Virus record (IMG/VR): IMGVR_UViG_3300045971_001051
Span: 1-29,199 of that record
Strand: one strand, 5' to 3'
DNA from: a virus
DNA length: 29,199 nucleotides
Shown: piece after piece, positions 23,156 to 29,199 of the stretch
Position numbering within the stretch: position 1 is the first letter of the stretch
Layout of the letters: each line of letters opens with the position of its first letter
The notes under the pieces: model-generated
Seen by the model: the letters and a program-made list of their open reading frames with translations, nothing else
Told to the model about the DNA's origin: nothing
Databases searched by the model: none
Made by a program: the position numbers and the translations under genes

Positions 23156-24982
23156 ATGCCAAAAATTAGCAATGAAAAATTACAGATGTACTTTACCAGT
23201 GGTGGGGTATACTATCCGCTTTTTGTAGAATCGGTAAAATTATACAATGACTTAAAGGTGCATGCTGATGGAGTATTTCCAAGTAGCCTGATTGAGAAAC
23301 AGCGGCCAAATGAAAGCGAGGAGATTCTTAAATACAGAAAAGATATTTATGAGCCTATTACCAAACTTCCACTGAGTAAGGTTATCAATTGCTATAGTAA
23401 AATAAGGCGCTCACCAGATTGGATGATCAACTTCCCGGCCGAGAAAGTATCCTCAAAAATTGTGGATGAAGAAACGCTGGAAGATTATTGCAATGAAAAG
23501 TTGCCGGGCTTTGGTAGTATTACCAATTGGGCATTTGACATCCTTTTGCCACAGAACTTAATTGATGCCAATGCTGTAATTGCTGTAATTCCTGTAAAAA
23601 ATATTGTATCTGATTCATTTGCTGAGCCAGCTCCTATTTTGTTTAACAGCGACCTGGTGATGATATTGAATGAGCAGGAAAAATACTGCATTCTTAAGAG
23701 CCGGATAAAAGTGAATTATCTTGATAAGAACAATGTATTTCAGGCAGGTGAACGGTTTTACTACATTGATGAAAATGAAATAGCGATTTATGAGCAAACA
23801 GAAAATGGCTATGCACAGGTATTTTACCAGGTGAATACAATCGCTCAGTTTCCGGTATTTAAGGTGAAGTCTGAAAGCTTTATGCAGTTTGAAAATATGA
23901 CGCTCCACCGTAGCCGGCTTCATGCGATGGTGCCATTTTTAAACAAAGCTGCCTCCGGAGATAGTGATCTGGATGGTAGCAAGATTCAGCATTTAAATCC
24001 GCTGTTCTGGTATTTTCAGAATAAGTCATGCAACAGTTGCGAGGGAACTGGTAAAACTGCAACCGAAAATGGTGCAGTAGAATGTAAAACATGCTCCGGA
24101 ACCGGTAAAGTAAAGTTTTCTCCTTTCGCACATATTCAAGTAGATCCTGCCGGGCTTGGTAACCAGGCTAACCCAATACCACCTGCAGGTTATGTTGTTC
24201 GTGATACGGCTATTCTGGAACTACAGGAAAAGACGGTTGAGAAAAATAATTATAAGGCGCTTGCTGCGATGAACATGCAGTTTCTTGACCAAACACCACT
24301 TGCCATCAGCGGCACCGCCAAACAGGTGGATCGGGAGGAATTGAACAACACTGTATTTAATACTGCGGAGGACCTTGTTTATGCAATTGACAAAGTGATA
24401 TTCTTCATCAATGAATGGCGGTACATCTATGTTGTTCCTGATAAAAATACCCGCCGGGAAATGTTGCCCAACATACCGGTACCACAAAACTATGATTTGC
24501 TGCCAGAGGATTATTTGATGAAGGAAGTAACGGATGCAAGAACTGCCAAGGTGAACCCGCTATTGATTGCAACCCTGGAACAGCAGCTGGCGGCAAAGAA
24601 ATTTTATAACCAGCCGGAATTGGCCTGCAACATCAAATTGTATTTTGATCTGGATCCTCTTCCCGGTTTATCGGTTGATGAAAAAATGAGTCTGATCAGT
24701 AACCAGGCCATTACCAAAGAAGATTTTGTGATCAGTAGCTATATGGCATCATTCATAAAAAGGGCCCTGAGAGAAGACAGCGAATTTGATAAAAAGGACT
24801 ATAGCCAGCAAATATCGGTATTGAGTAAATATGCGGCTGAAAAAATGAAGGCCAATGATACAGCAGCGCAGATGATTGATGCACAGAAACAGGCGGTACT
24901 ATTGGAGATACAGGCTAACGGGGGCCAGCAACCAGCAGGCCAATCAGCAGCCAAACAAGTTGGGCAGCCAGCAGGGCAATAA
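23156..24982 (+). CDS. portal protein with an inserted DnaJ-type zinc motif
   Basis: A 608-residue protein I call the portal: the ring through which DNA enters the capsid and to which terminase docks. Support: size, position immediately before the Mu gpF-like gene, an N-terminal region of portal type (KYRKDIYEPITKLPLSKVIN), and a helical C-terminus ending in a Gln/Ala/Gly tail. Start ATG 23156 gives the TAAAATG junction; an in-frame start at 23087 would lie deep in the upstream gene. At residues 292-299 and 310-317 are two C-x2-C-x-G-x-G motifs (CNSCEGTG, CKTCSGTG), the DnaJ zinc-binding pattern, which I do not know from portals. Portal is the best reading but rests partly on context. Confidence 0.75.
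   Translation: MPKISNEKLQMYFTSGGVYYPLFVESVKLYNDLKVHADGVFPSSLIEKQRPNESEEILKYRKDIYEPITKLPLSKVINCYSKIRRSPDWMINFPAEKVSSKIVDEETLEDYCNEKLPGFGSITNWAFDILLPQNLIDANAVIAVIPVKNIVSDSFAEPAPILFNSDLVMILNEQEKYCILKSRIKVNYLDKNNVFQAGERFYYIDENEIAIYEQTENGYAQVFYQVNTIAQFPVFKVKSESFMQFENMTLHRSRLHAMVPFLNKAASGDSDLDGSKIQHLNPLFWYFQNKSCNSCEGTGKTATENGAVECKTCSGTGKVKFSPFAHIQVDPAGLGNQANPIPPAGYVVRDTAILELQEKTVEKNNYKALAAMNMQFLDQTPLAISGTAKQVDREELNNTVFNTAEDLVYAIDKVIFFINEWRYIYVVPDKNTRREMLPNIPVPQNYDLLPEDYLMKEVTDARTAKVNPLLIATLEQQLAAKKFYNQPELACNIKLYFDLDPLPGLSVDEKMSLISNQAITKEDFVISSYMASFIKRALREDSEFDKKDYSQQISVLSKYAAEKMKANDTAAQMIDAQKQAVLLEIQANGGQQPAGQSAAKQVGQPAGQ
24029..24106 (+). other. DnaJ-type CxxCxGxG pair inside the portal gene
   Basis: Codons 292-317 of the portal gene encode CNSCEGTG and CKTCSGTG separated by ten residues. 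In DnaJ, two such motifs hold one zinc ion. All four Cys and the Gly positions are kept, so zinc binding is likely. Confidence 0.75.
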
Positions 24983-25034
24983 TTATTTTTCCGATATCCG
25001 ATAAAAAGGATTTCATGTTTTAAAAGTAATAATC

Positions 25035-26327
25035 TTGGAGCAATCAATCAAGCAGATATTATCCACCATTGATGAGGCTATTGGTAAGTTTCAGAGTTCC
25101 ATACCCGGTATTCAAAAACTGGTATATGACGAACTGCAGCCAATGCTTAAAGAAATTAAAATTAAGGATGGAAAAATATTGAATAATGTAGATAATTTAA
25201 GGCTCATTGGTAACCTGAAAAATAAGCTGGAAAAAATAATTGTAAGTACTGAGTATAAAAAATCGGTACAAAGTTTTATTGATAGTTTTGGAGTAGTAAG
25301 TAACCTGCAACAGGATTATTTTGCACAGTTCAATGATAAATTCAAGGCAGGTAAAACGCTACCAATCATAAAACAGCTGGCTGTTGAAAGTACTATCAAT
25401 GGTTTGATCGGCCAGGGTATGGTAGTTAACATCGTTGATCCAATACAGAAGATTTTAAACCAGAACATTACCACTGGTGGGGATTATGCAAACTTTCAGG
25501 ATCAGCTTAGAAATCATATCCTAAGTAATGATACTGGTGATGGCAGCCTGGTAAAATACACTAAGCAAATATCTACTGACGCCATCAACCAGTTTAATGC
25601 GCAATATCATAAAACCATTGCAGAAGATCTGCAATTTAACTGGTGCCGGTACGTAGGTAGCAATATTACTACCAGCCGGGAATTTTGTATTTATCTGACT
25701 AAAAAACAATGGATCCACAGAAGCGAATTTCCTGAAGTGCTGCGGGGAATTATTGATGATCATAAATGTAAACTGAGCAATACTACGGGTTTGCCATTGG
25801 GAATGATACCTGGTACCAATGTTGATAATTTCAATGTTCTGCGTGGGGGCTATACTTGTGGCCATCAGGCTTTTTGGGTACCGGATAGTGCGGTGCCGGA
25901 GGATTTGAAGGCTAAGTTTAGTGATTCAAAAAAGGAAATTGCTAATGTAAATAATAGTAATTTTGAAACAAAAAAGGAGTTGAACCCAGAAGATATTTTA
26001 AATAAAGTTGTTAATAAAGATGAATTTATAAATATTCAAAAAGAAGCAGATAAAAATTTGATGGACTTTATTGATAATGATTGGACATGGGTGACTGAAT
26101 TAAAGATTGGTCAAAAAATAAAAATTCCTGCAAATGCTATTGCGCCAGATACTATTGGAGAATGGAACGATGCAAAGGTTAATGCTTCTTTTTCAGATCA
26201 ACCAATAAAAGTACATATTGGGTGGGGGGATATTTTAAGTGTAAGAGATGGGCATAATCGTTTAAAGACTGCCTTGCAAAAAGACCCTTCAAAGCTAATT
26301 GAAGTTATTTTTGTTGGTAAAAGATAG
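25035..26327 (+). CDS. Mu gpF-like head morphogenesis protein with ParB-like C-terminal extension
   Basis: A 430-residue protein. Residues 170-285 match the Mu gpF family: REFCIYLTKKQW (215-226), IPGTN (258-262) and the signature GGYTCGHQAFWVP (271-283). This minor head protein usually follows the portal gene, as here. After a Lys/Asn-rich linker (about 295-340), residues 345-430 form a separate domain with IKVHIGWGDI and DGHNRLKTAL, which resembles the DGHxR core of ParB-like folds. DNA coding for the linker and this domain is visibly more AT-rich than the part before, suggesting later addition. gpF-like proteins are known to carry exchangeable toxin domains at this end. No ATG suits the start; TTG 25035 is the first usable codon. 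Confidence 0.8.
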   Translation: MEQSIKQILSTIDEAIGKFQSSIPGIQKLVYDELQPMLKEIKIKDGKILNNVDNLRLIGNLKNKLEKIIVSTEYKKSVQSFIDSFGVVSNLQQDYFAQFNDKFKAGKTLPIIKQLAVESTINGLIGQGMVVNIVDPIQKILNQNITTGGDYANFQDQLRNHILSNDTGDGSLVKYTKQISTDAINQFNAQYHKTIAEDLQFNWCRYVGSNITTSREFCIYLTKKQWIHRSEFPEVLRGIIDDHKCKLSNTTGLPLGMIPGTNVDNFNVLRGGYTCGHQAFWVPDSAVPEDLKAKFSDSKKEIANVNNSNFETKKELNPEDILNKVVNKDEFINIQKEADKNLMDFIDNDWTWVTELKIGQKIKIPANAIAPDTIGEWNDAKVNASFSDQPIKVHIGWGDILSVRDGHNRLKTALQKDPSKLIEVIFVGKR

Positions 26328-26365
26328 TCCGTAATATTGACCGGTCATTTTTAAATATTTTTCAG

Positions 26366-26401
26366 TATTATTCATTTTATTATTCATTTTATTATTCAAT
26401 T
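26366..26401 (+). repeat. three 12-bp tandem repeats
   Basis: TATTATTCATTT occurs twice exactly and a third time as TATTATTCAATT, in tandem, just after the last head gene. AT-rich iterons of this sort can mark a DNA unwinding or protein-binding site, but low-complexity drift is equally possible. Confidence 0.5.
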
Positions 26402-26456
26402 ATTTCGTTTTTAATTATTTCCATTTGCAATATTTTTTTTAACACTAATTAAATAT

Positions 26457-26482
26457 AAAACCCTCCATCACAGAAGGGTTTT
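26457..26482 (+). terminator. intrinsic terminator of the virion block
   Basis: AAAACCCT (26457-26464) pairs exactly with AGGGTTTT (26475-26482) across a 10-base loop, followed by a T-rich stretch (GCTTTT). It lies 130 bp after the stop of the gpF-like gene. The A-run before the stem also lets it work in the opposite direction. Confidence 0.7.
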
Positions 26483-26532
26483 GCTTTTCGATCATTTCGT
26501 CAAATGATTATATGCCAATTTTCCAACACAGA

Positions 26533-26626
26533 GGCAGAGTAAGAATGTAGCGCCCGCTCGTAAGTTACTATAGGAAGGTATCTTTCTAGTTAATGTTGGC
26601 TTTGCCTTCCGGGCTAACGATTCTGC
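26533..26626. ncRNA. candidate structured RNA element
   Basis: Nested pairings: AGAAT (26542-26546) with ATTCT (26620-26624), GCCC (26552-26555) with GGGC (26611-26614), and GGAAGG (26573-26578) with CCTTCC (26605-26610), the last two stacking directly. A symmetrical 5-by-5 internal loop separates the outer two. No known RNA family is recognised and the strand is unknown. Each helix is short, so chance is not excluded. Confidence 0.35.
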
Positions 26627-26672
26627 TTGACGCAATATTAATACATAAATCAATACAAAAATCACGCAATTT

Positions 26673-26687
26673 GTAAGTTTTACTTAC
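26673..26687. repeat. short palindrome GTAAGT-TTT-ACTTAC
   Basis: A perfect 6-bp inverted repeat with a 3-base centre, in the non-coding region. It could be a small operator; no adjacent gene start supports this. Confidence 0.4.
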
Positions 26688-26817
26688 CTGCATTTACCTT
26701 TACTACCCTTTATCAATTTATTTGTAAAACCCTGCTTACCGGCAACAAGGAATTACCGTATTCGTATAACTAAATTTTATGATAAACAGGCGCACAAGCT
26801 ACGCTGCTCCTGACTTC

Positions 26818-26835
26818 CTTTGATTTTTTTCTTTG
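26818..26835. repeat. 18-bp repeat, inverted copy at 27185-27202
   Basis: The 18-base sequence CTTTGATTTTTTTCTTTG recurs in reverse orientation at 27185-27202 with one mismatch. A 10-bp direct repeat CGCACAAGCT (26791-26800 and 27209-27218) lies beside both copies. The pair brackets the small gene and its terminators, perhaps as borders of a small element. Confidence 0.45.
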
Positions 26836-26882
26836 GCCTTCGCTCGCATTATTTGTCAAGTACATAGAGTATATTGCAAATG

Positions 26883-26912
26883 AAAAAGCCTTCATGCTTG
26901 TAACATGAAGGC
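26883..26912 (-). terminator. intrinsic terminator for leftward transcription
   Basis: GCCTTCATG (26888-26896) pairs exactly with CATGAAGGC (26904-26912) across 7 bases. On the minus strand the stem is followed by five T residues. It would stop leftward transcripts, possibly those of the minus-strand operon ending at 27450, before they enter the virion block. Confidence 0.75.
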
Positions 26913-27013
26913 CTAATTCAACGGGGTGATACAGCACCCAAAAAGCGGTTGACTAACTGTATAGTCTGAAAAGTCAGCAAAACTTTCTCTTCACCATTTC
27001 AAATTTCACAACC

Positions 27014-27103
27014 ATGAAAAAATTTGAAAAATGGGCGAAACTAACACTTTCGGCCCTGAAGGTTTTGTATGCAACTATCCGCATATGTAAAGAACTATTC
27101 TAA
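27014..27103 (+). CDS. 29-residue small protein gene with structured leader
   Basis: An open frame encoding 29 residues: a basic start (MKKFEKWAKL) followed by an amphipathic to hydrophobic helix (ALKVLYATIRI) and a short charged end. It is followed within 6 bases by a strong terminator, which makes a dedicated short transcript likely. The ATG lies in the 13-base loop of a hairpin (26994-27034) whose 7-bp core, CAAATTT with AAATTTG, would hold the region around the start. Size and composition resemble small membrane-acting peptides; a short host-type peptide such as the Bacteroides smalltalk proteins is another comparison by size only. Translation is not proven. Confidence 0.5.
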   Translation: MKKFEKWAKLTLSALKVLYATIRICKELF

Positions 27104-27108
27104 ATTTT

Positions 27109-27135
27109 AAGCCTCGTTAAAAGCGAGGCTTTTTT
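27109..27135 (+). terminator. strong intrinsic terminator after the small gene
   Basis: AAGCCTCG (27109-27116) pairs exactly with CGAGGCTT (27124-27131) across 7 bases and is followed by further T residues to 27135. It directly follows the 29-residue gene. Confidence 0.85.
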
Positions 27136-27366
27136 CATTACAATATTTGGATATTCGCTAAGGCGAATTAAAAGGGCTCCGCATCAAAGAAAAAAAGCAA
27201 AGACCTACCGCACAAGCTCGAACACCCACGCAAGCCGCCACGCTACATAAAGAAAGTTAGGCTAAGCAAAAATTAACTTTCTTCCCTTCCCACAGGCTAA
27301 CCTGTTTAGTCATAATATAAGTTATACAAATACAGTAATGTTCTATCTACAGCAACTAAGGTTGCC

Positions 27367-27423
27367 GGTATTGCGATTTTTATTTATTCTATTGTCCGTT
27401 GGACGAATAAAAATCGCAATACC
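27367..27423. repeat. 18-bp perfect inverted repeat forming a long hairpin
   Basis: GGTATTGCGATTTTTATT (27367-27384) has an exact reverse complement at 27406-27423. Between them GTCC (27394-27397) pairs with GGAC (27401-27404) around a GTT loop. No T-run follows on either strand. It lies just past the end of the minus-strand operon and could be a bidirectional transcript end, an RNA-stabilising hairpin or a small mobile repeat. Confidence 0.7.
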
Positions 27424-27449
27424 AAAGGCAGATTGTAAATGTAGTTATT

Positions 27450-27791
27450 TTATTCAAAACTGATTTTACACCAAACACAAAATTTATTACCCGGATTATT
27501 TGGCTTGTTACATTCCGGGCAATATAATTGCAAATTACTTTGGGCTATAGCTACCTCATGTTTAATGGCATTGTGAATTGCCATCAGGCTTCCATTATTT
27601 TCCCGCCAGTAGTTGCAGCAAAAATAGGCTTCAGTATAAAGTATTGTTTTATCATTAATTGTCGTCTCCCGGTCCTGGACTATTTTAGAAGGAGCAATTA
27701 CATCATGACAGGCTCCAAACTTTTCACCTACCCGGGTAAAAATATCGGCTTCCCAATGGATGCAGGTGCAACAGAATTTTGCTTGCGACAT
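27450..27791 (-). CDS. double zinc-binding-site protein
   Basis: A 113-residue protein, last gene of the minus-strand operon. Its C-terminal end is a typical zinc ribbon, CPECNKPNNPGNKFCVWC (about 92-109). The N-terminal half has a second Cys set, CCTCIHW near residue 7, GACHD near 27 and FCCNYW near 57, which could form another metal site. Such ribbons bind nucleic acid or proteins. No enzyme motif is seen. It follows the gene at 27806 by 14 bases. An anti-defence or regulatory role is possible, but only by location. Confidence 0.7.
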   Translation of the reverse strand: MSQAKFCCTCIHWEADIFTRVGEKFGACHDVIAPSKIVQDRETTINDKTILYTEAYFCCNYWRENNGSLMAIHNAIKHEVAIAQSNLQLYCPECNKPNNPGNKFCVWCKISFE

Positions 27792-27805
27792 AAATTATCA
27801 GATTG

Positions 27806-28162
27806 TTATACGAAAACTTTACAACTGTCTAATTGTTCTTGCCAATATGAAACAGTATCTTTTACTTCCTGCAATCTTCTTGTTGAAACATCAAAGAAGT
27901 ATTTCGAGAATATTGCAAAAGCCTTCTGAATGTTATAATCATTAGAGAATACCATCACAGCCTCATTTCGTAATGCTTGGACTGAGTAATTATCTACGCA
28001 ATCCGCTTTCAAATAAGCAGGTTTATTTTTATAATTAATTTTTATTGAACCGGTCTTAGATAAGCACAACAACTTTTGCAGGTCTTCATCTTCATGTACC
28101 ACAGATTTTTTATCTTTATAATCAAACCTTATTACTAATACTTTAAATAAATTCTGACTCAT
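27806..28162 (-). CDS. unknown accessory protein
   Basis: A 118-residue soluble protein with mixed helix and strand (NLFKVLVIRFDYKDKK, then YNIQKAFAIFSKYFFDVST). No recognised motif. Its start overlaps the end of the upstream gene by 20 bp, a coupling typical of an operon. AT-rich like the rest of the group. Confidence 0.65.
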   Translation of the reverse strand: MSQNLFKVLVIRFDYKDKKSVVHEDEDLQKLLCLSKTGSIKINYKNKPAYLKADCVDNYSVQALRNEAVMVFSNDYNIQKAFAIFSKYFFDVSTRRLQEVKDTVSYWQEQLDSCKVFV

Positions 28163-28406
28163 CGATTGAATATTTATTATTTTTAAATGTTTGCCATGTA
28201 GCTTCAGTGCCTCTTATAATCTGACCATCTTTTTCAATCTTATTGTAAACATGATAGTTTATAATTTTATTTGTATTTTCTTCGCATACCAAATAAATAC
28301 AATACCCATCATTCGTTAATTGGCTAATAATTAAGCATTCTTGCTCTGTCAATCCTGAATGAAATTTTGTAAGTATTTCAAAGTGGTTAATTTCGACTAT
28401 TCCCAT
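28143..28406 (-). CDS. unknown accessory protein
   Basis: An 87-residue protein with Leu/Ile-rich helix and strands (LTEQECLIISQLTNDGYCIY, then KIINYHVYNKIEKDG). No family recognised; the acidic C-terminus (SIDESEFI) overlaps the next gene by 20 bp. It belongs to the minus-strand operon. Confidence 0.65.
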   Translation of the reverse strand: MGIVEINHFEILTKFHSGLTEQECLIISQLTNDGYCIYLVCEENTNKIINYHVYNKIEKDGQIIRGTEATWQTFKNNKYSIDESEFI

Positions 28407-28432
28407 TTTGGTAATTATTTAAAGTTTAAAAT

Positions 28433-28705
28433 TTACTTCGTATAATCCGTTATTTTCGTTCCGGTTGTAAAATACAATCCGGAAAATTCCCACCCGATAG
28501 GTAATCCATTTTCAAAAATCTTAATAAATTCAACTTCATAGTAAGGTGAGGTTACCGGGATTTCCGGAGCACTCATATTTCGTGAAATCAGTTCTTCATT
28601 TTTATTTATCTGGATAATACGAATCCTGTTTGCCTCATGATACCTTGGATCAGGCAAACTTAATTTCGCATCCTCAATCAGCTCTAATTTTTCAAGATGG
28701 TTCAT
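28433..28705 (-). CDS. unknown accessory protein
   Basis: A protein of 90 residues. The start at 28705 is chosen over an upstream in-frame ATG at 28744 because it overlaps the preceding stop as ATGA. The chain looks like a small beta-rich fold (ANRIRIIQINKNEELISRNM, YYEVEFIKIFENGLPIGWEF). No family recognised. Confidence 0.65.
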   Translation of the reverse strand: MNHLEKLELIEDAKLSLPDPRYHEANRIRIIQINKNEELISRNMSAPEIPVTSPYYEVEFIKIFENGLPIGWEFSGLYFTTGTKITDYTK

Positions 28706-28863
28706 CGTTCCTTTTTTAAGTAAGCGTCCTTTATCAATCTGCAAACAGTTTTCTCCAGACTTACTTTCATTCCTTTCTCTTTTGTAAACTCAAGCTGCTT
28801 ATCATACACCAGATCAAGGACAGATTTATCAATGTTCTTTGACTTCAATAGTATCGACGCCAT
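28702..28863 (-). CDS. 53-residue protein, possible ribbon-helix-helix regulator
   Basis: First gene of the minus-strand operon. The 53 residues are highly charged; the C-terminal half (GMKVSLEKTVCRLIKDAYLK) has a short strand followed by a helix, as in ribbon-helix-helix DNA-binding proteins, but the match is weak. It ends in an ATGA overlap with the next gene. Its start lies 43 bp from palindrome copy B, so an autoregulator of that site is an attractive guess. The TAAATTTG box at 28890-28897 is 26 bases upstream. Confidence 0.6.
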   Translation of the reverse strand: MASILLKSKNIDKSVLDLVYDKQLEFTKEKGMKVSLEKTVCRLIKDAYLKKER

Positions 28864-28889
28864 AAAGCTAATTTTTAATATTGGTTTAT

Positions 28890-28897
28890 CAAATTTA
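28890..28897 (-). promoter_or_regulatory. minus-strand -7 box TAAATTTG
   Basis: On the minus strand this reads TAAATTTG, matching TAnnTTTG, 26 bases before the ATG of the five-gene operon. No -33 TTG is visible at the usual distance; palindrome copy B begins 9 bases upstream of the box. Confidence 0.5.
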
Positions 28898-28906
28898 GCA
28901 CTATTT

Positions 28907-28941
28907 TAGTCTCTATGATAATTATTTTATCTTTCAGACTA
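28907..28941. promoter_or_regulatory. 35-bp palindromic operator, copy B
   Basis: TAGTCT-N4-GATAAT-N3-TTTATC-N4-AGACTA, the same length, arm spacing and outer arms as copy A at 4264-4298, differing by one base in the inner arms. The spacers differ, so the conserved part is just what a protein would contact. It again sits between divergent genes. Confidence 0.75.
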
Positions 28942-28947
28942 CATTTG
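28940..28947 (+). promoter_or_regulatory. plus-strand -7 box TACATTTG
   Basis: The same TACATTTG box as in copy A, again overlapping the last two bases of the palindrome, 33 bases before the ATG at 28981. It probably drives the next plus-strand block. Confidence 0.55.
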
Positions 28948-28980
28948 TTAAGCAAAACACTCACAATAATTAGCAATACC

Positions 28981-29199
28981 ATGGCAAAAGTTCTAGTAAT
29001 CCGCAAAACAGATAAAACCATTCATAAATCGGCCATTGAAAATAAGGCTGCTTTAATGGCTCATAACAACCGTTTACCGCAATCGCAGAAATGGAAAATT
29101 GAGGAAATGGACGAGGAAGAAGCGGACCAACTGCCCTTTATTGATACCAGTTATGTGACTGCATTTGAGGCTCAAAATAAAGTGAAGGAACTGGAAGGC
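28981..29199 (+). CDS. unknown protein, cut off by the window end
   Basis: The first 73 residues of a protein that continues beyond the window. It starts with ATG after the palindrome and promoter box. The visible part is charged and helical (KSAIENKAALMAHNNRLPQ, then KIEEMDEEEADQL). No family recognised. As first gene of a second plus-strand block following portal and gpF-like genes, it may lead the remaining head genes (protease, scaffold, capsid); this is inferred from what is missing in the window. Confidence 0.65.
   Translation, partial: MAKVLVIRKTDKTIHKSAIENKAALMAHNNRLPQSQKWKIEEMDEEEADQLPFIDTSYVTAFEAQNKVKELEG

Larger units (their letters stand above)
26328..27449. other. 1.1-kb region without long genes, rich in hairpins
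   Basis: No open frame of gene length is present on either strand. The stretch contains an AT-rich 12-bp tandem repeat, at least eight inverted repeats, three probable intrinsic terminators facing both ways, and one 29-residue gene. It separates the plus-strand virion block from the minus-strand operon. Candidates for its content are small RNAs, an origin, or an attachment site; no integrase or replication gene is near in this window. Confidence 0.7.

Noticed and set aside
26328-27449. tRNA genes or a CRISPR array in the non-coding region
   Set aside because: No cloverleaf with a T-arm sequence was found, and the repeats are too few and irregular for an array.
27528-27929. Plus-strand open frames opposite the zinc-ribbon gene
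   Set aside because: The minus strand encodes a clear zinc ribbon with ordered Cys pairs; the plus frame is a shadow of it and has no promoter or junction support.

Overview
The window is a stretch of a tailed double-stranded DNA phage or prophage whose host is very probably a member of the Bacteroidota, perhaps near Chitinophagaceae (inference). The reasons are moderately AT-rich coding DNA, start codons without clear Shine-Dalgarno sequences, promoter boxes of the Bacteroidota TAnnTTTG type, and tail proteins in the style of Bacteroidota phages. No integrase, lysogeny repressor, lysis enzyme, major capsid protein, tRNA or host gene is visible, so a free phage cannot be told from an integrated one.

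Layout. Positions 2-4003 carry the end of a ParB-type DNA methyltransferase, then the terminase small and large subunits and a family 25 glycosyltransferase, all on the plus strand. A short minus-strand gene (4005-4253) converges on the glycosyltransferase. A 35-bp palindrome (4264-4298) lies in the divergent promoter region that follows. From 4321 to 26327 one long, tightly packed plus-strand block encodes tail fibre and appendage proteins (4321-12407), small membrane and accessory proteins (12409-13552), a tail assembly chaperone split over reading frames (13619-14450), the tape measure protein (14457-17771), two large tail-tip proteins (17778-22308), a second glycosyltransferase, the portal protein and a Mu gpF-like protein with an extra C-terminal domain. 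A terminator at 26457-26482 closes the block.

Positions 26328-27449 lack long genes but hold many hairpins, two more terminators and a 29-residue small gene. A minus-strand operon of five small unknown genes (28863 to 27450) follows. It diverges from a plus-strand gene that runs off the window at 28981, and a second copy of the 35-bp palindrome (28907-28941) lies between them.

How the parts work together. Terminase, portal and the gpF-like protein belong to DNA packaging and the head. The chaperone, tape measure and following proteins build the tail, and the genes at 4321-12407 probably form fibres that contact the host. The two glycosyltransferases sit among virion genes and may modify the virion or the host surface. 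The paired palindromes suggest that one regulator controls two divergent promoter regions, at the head of the tail block and at the head of the next block.

The strongest leads are the paired 35-bp palindromes, the apparent double frameshift in the chaperone gene, the ParB-like tail on the gpF-like protein, the DnaJ-type zinc motif in the portal, and the structured region with its small gene.
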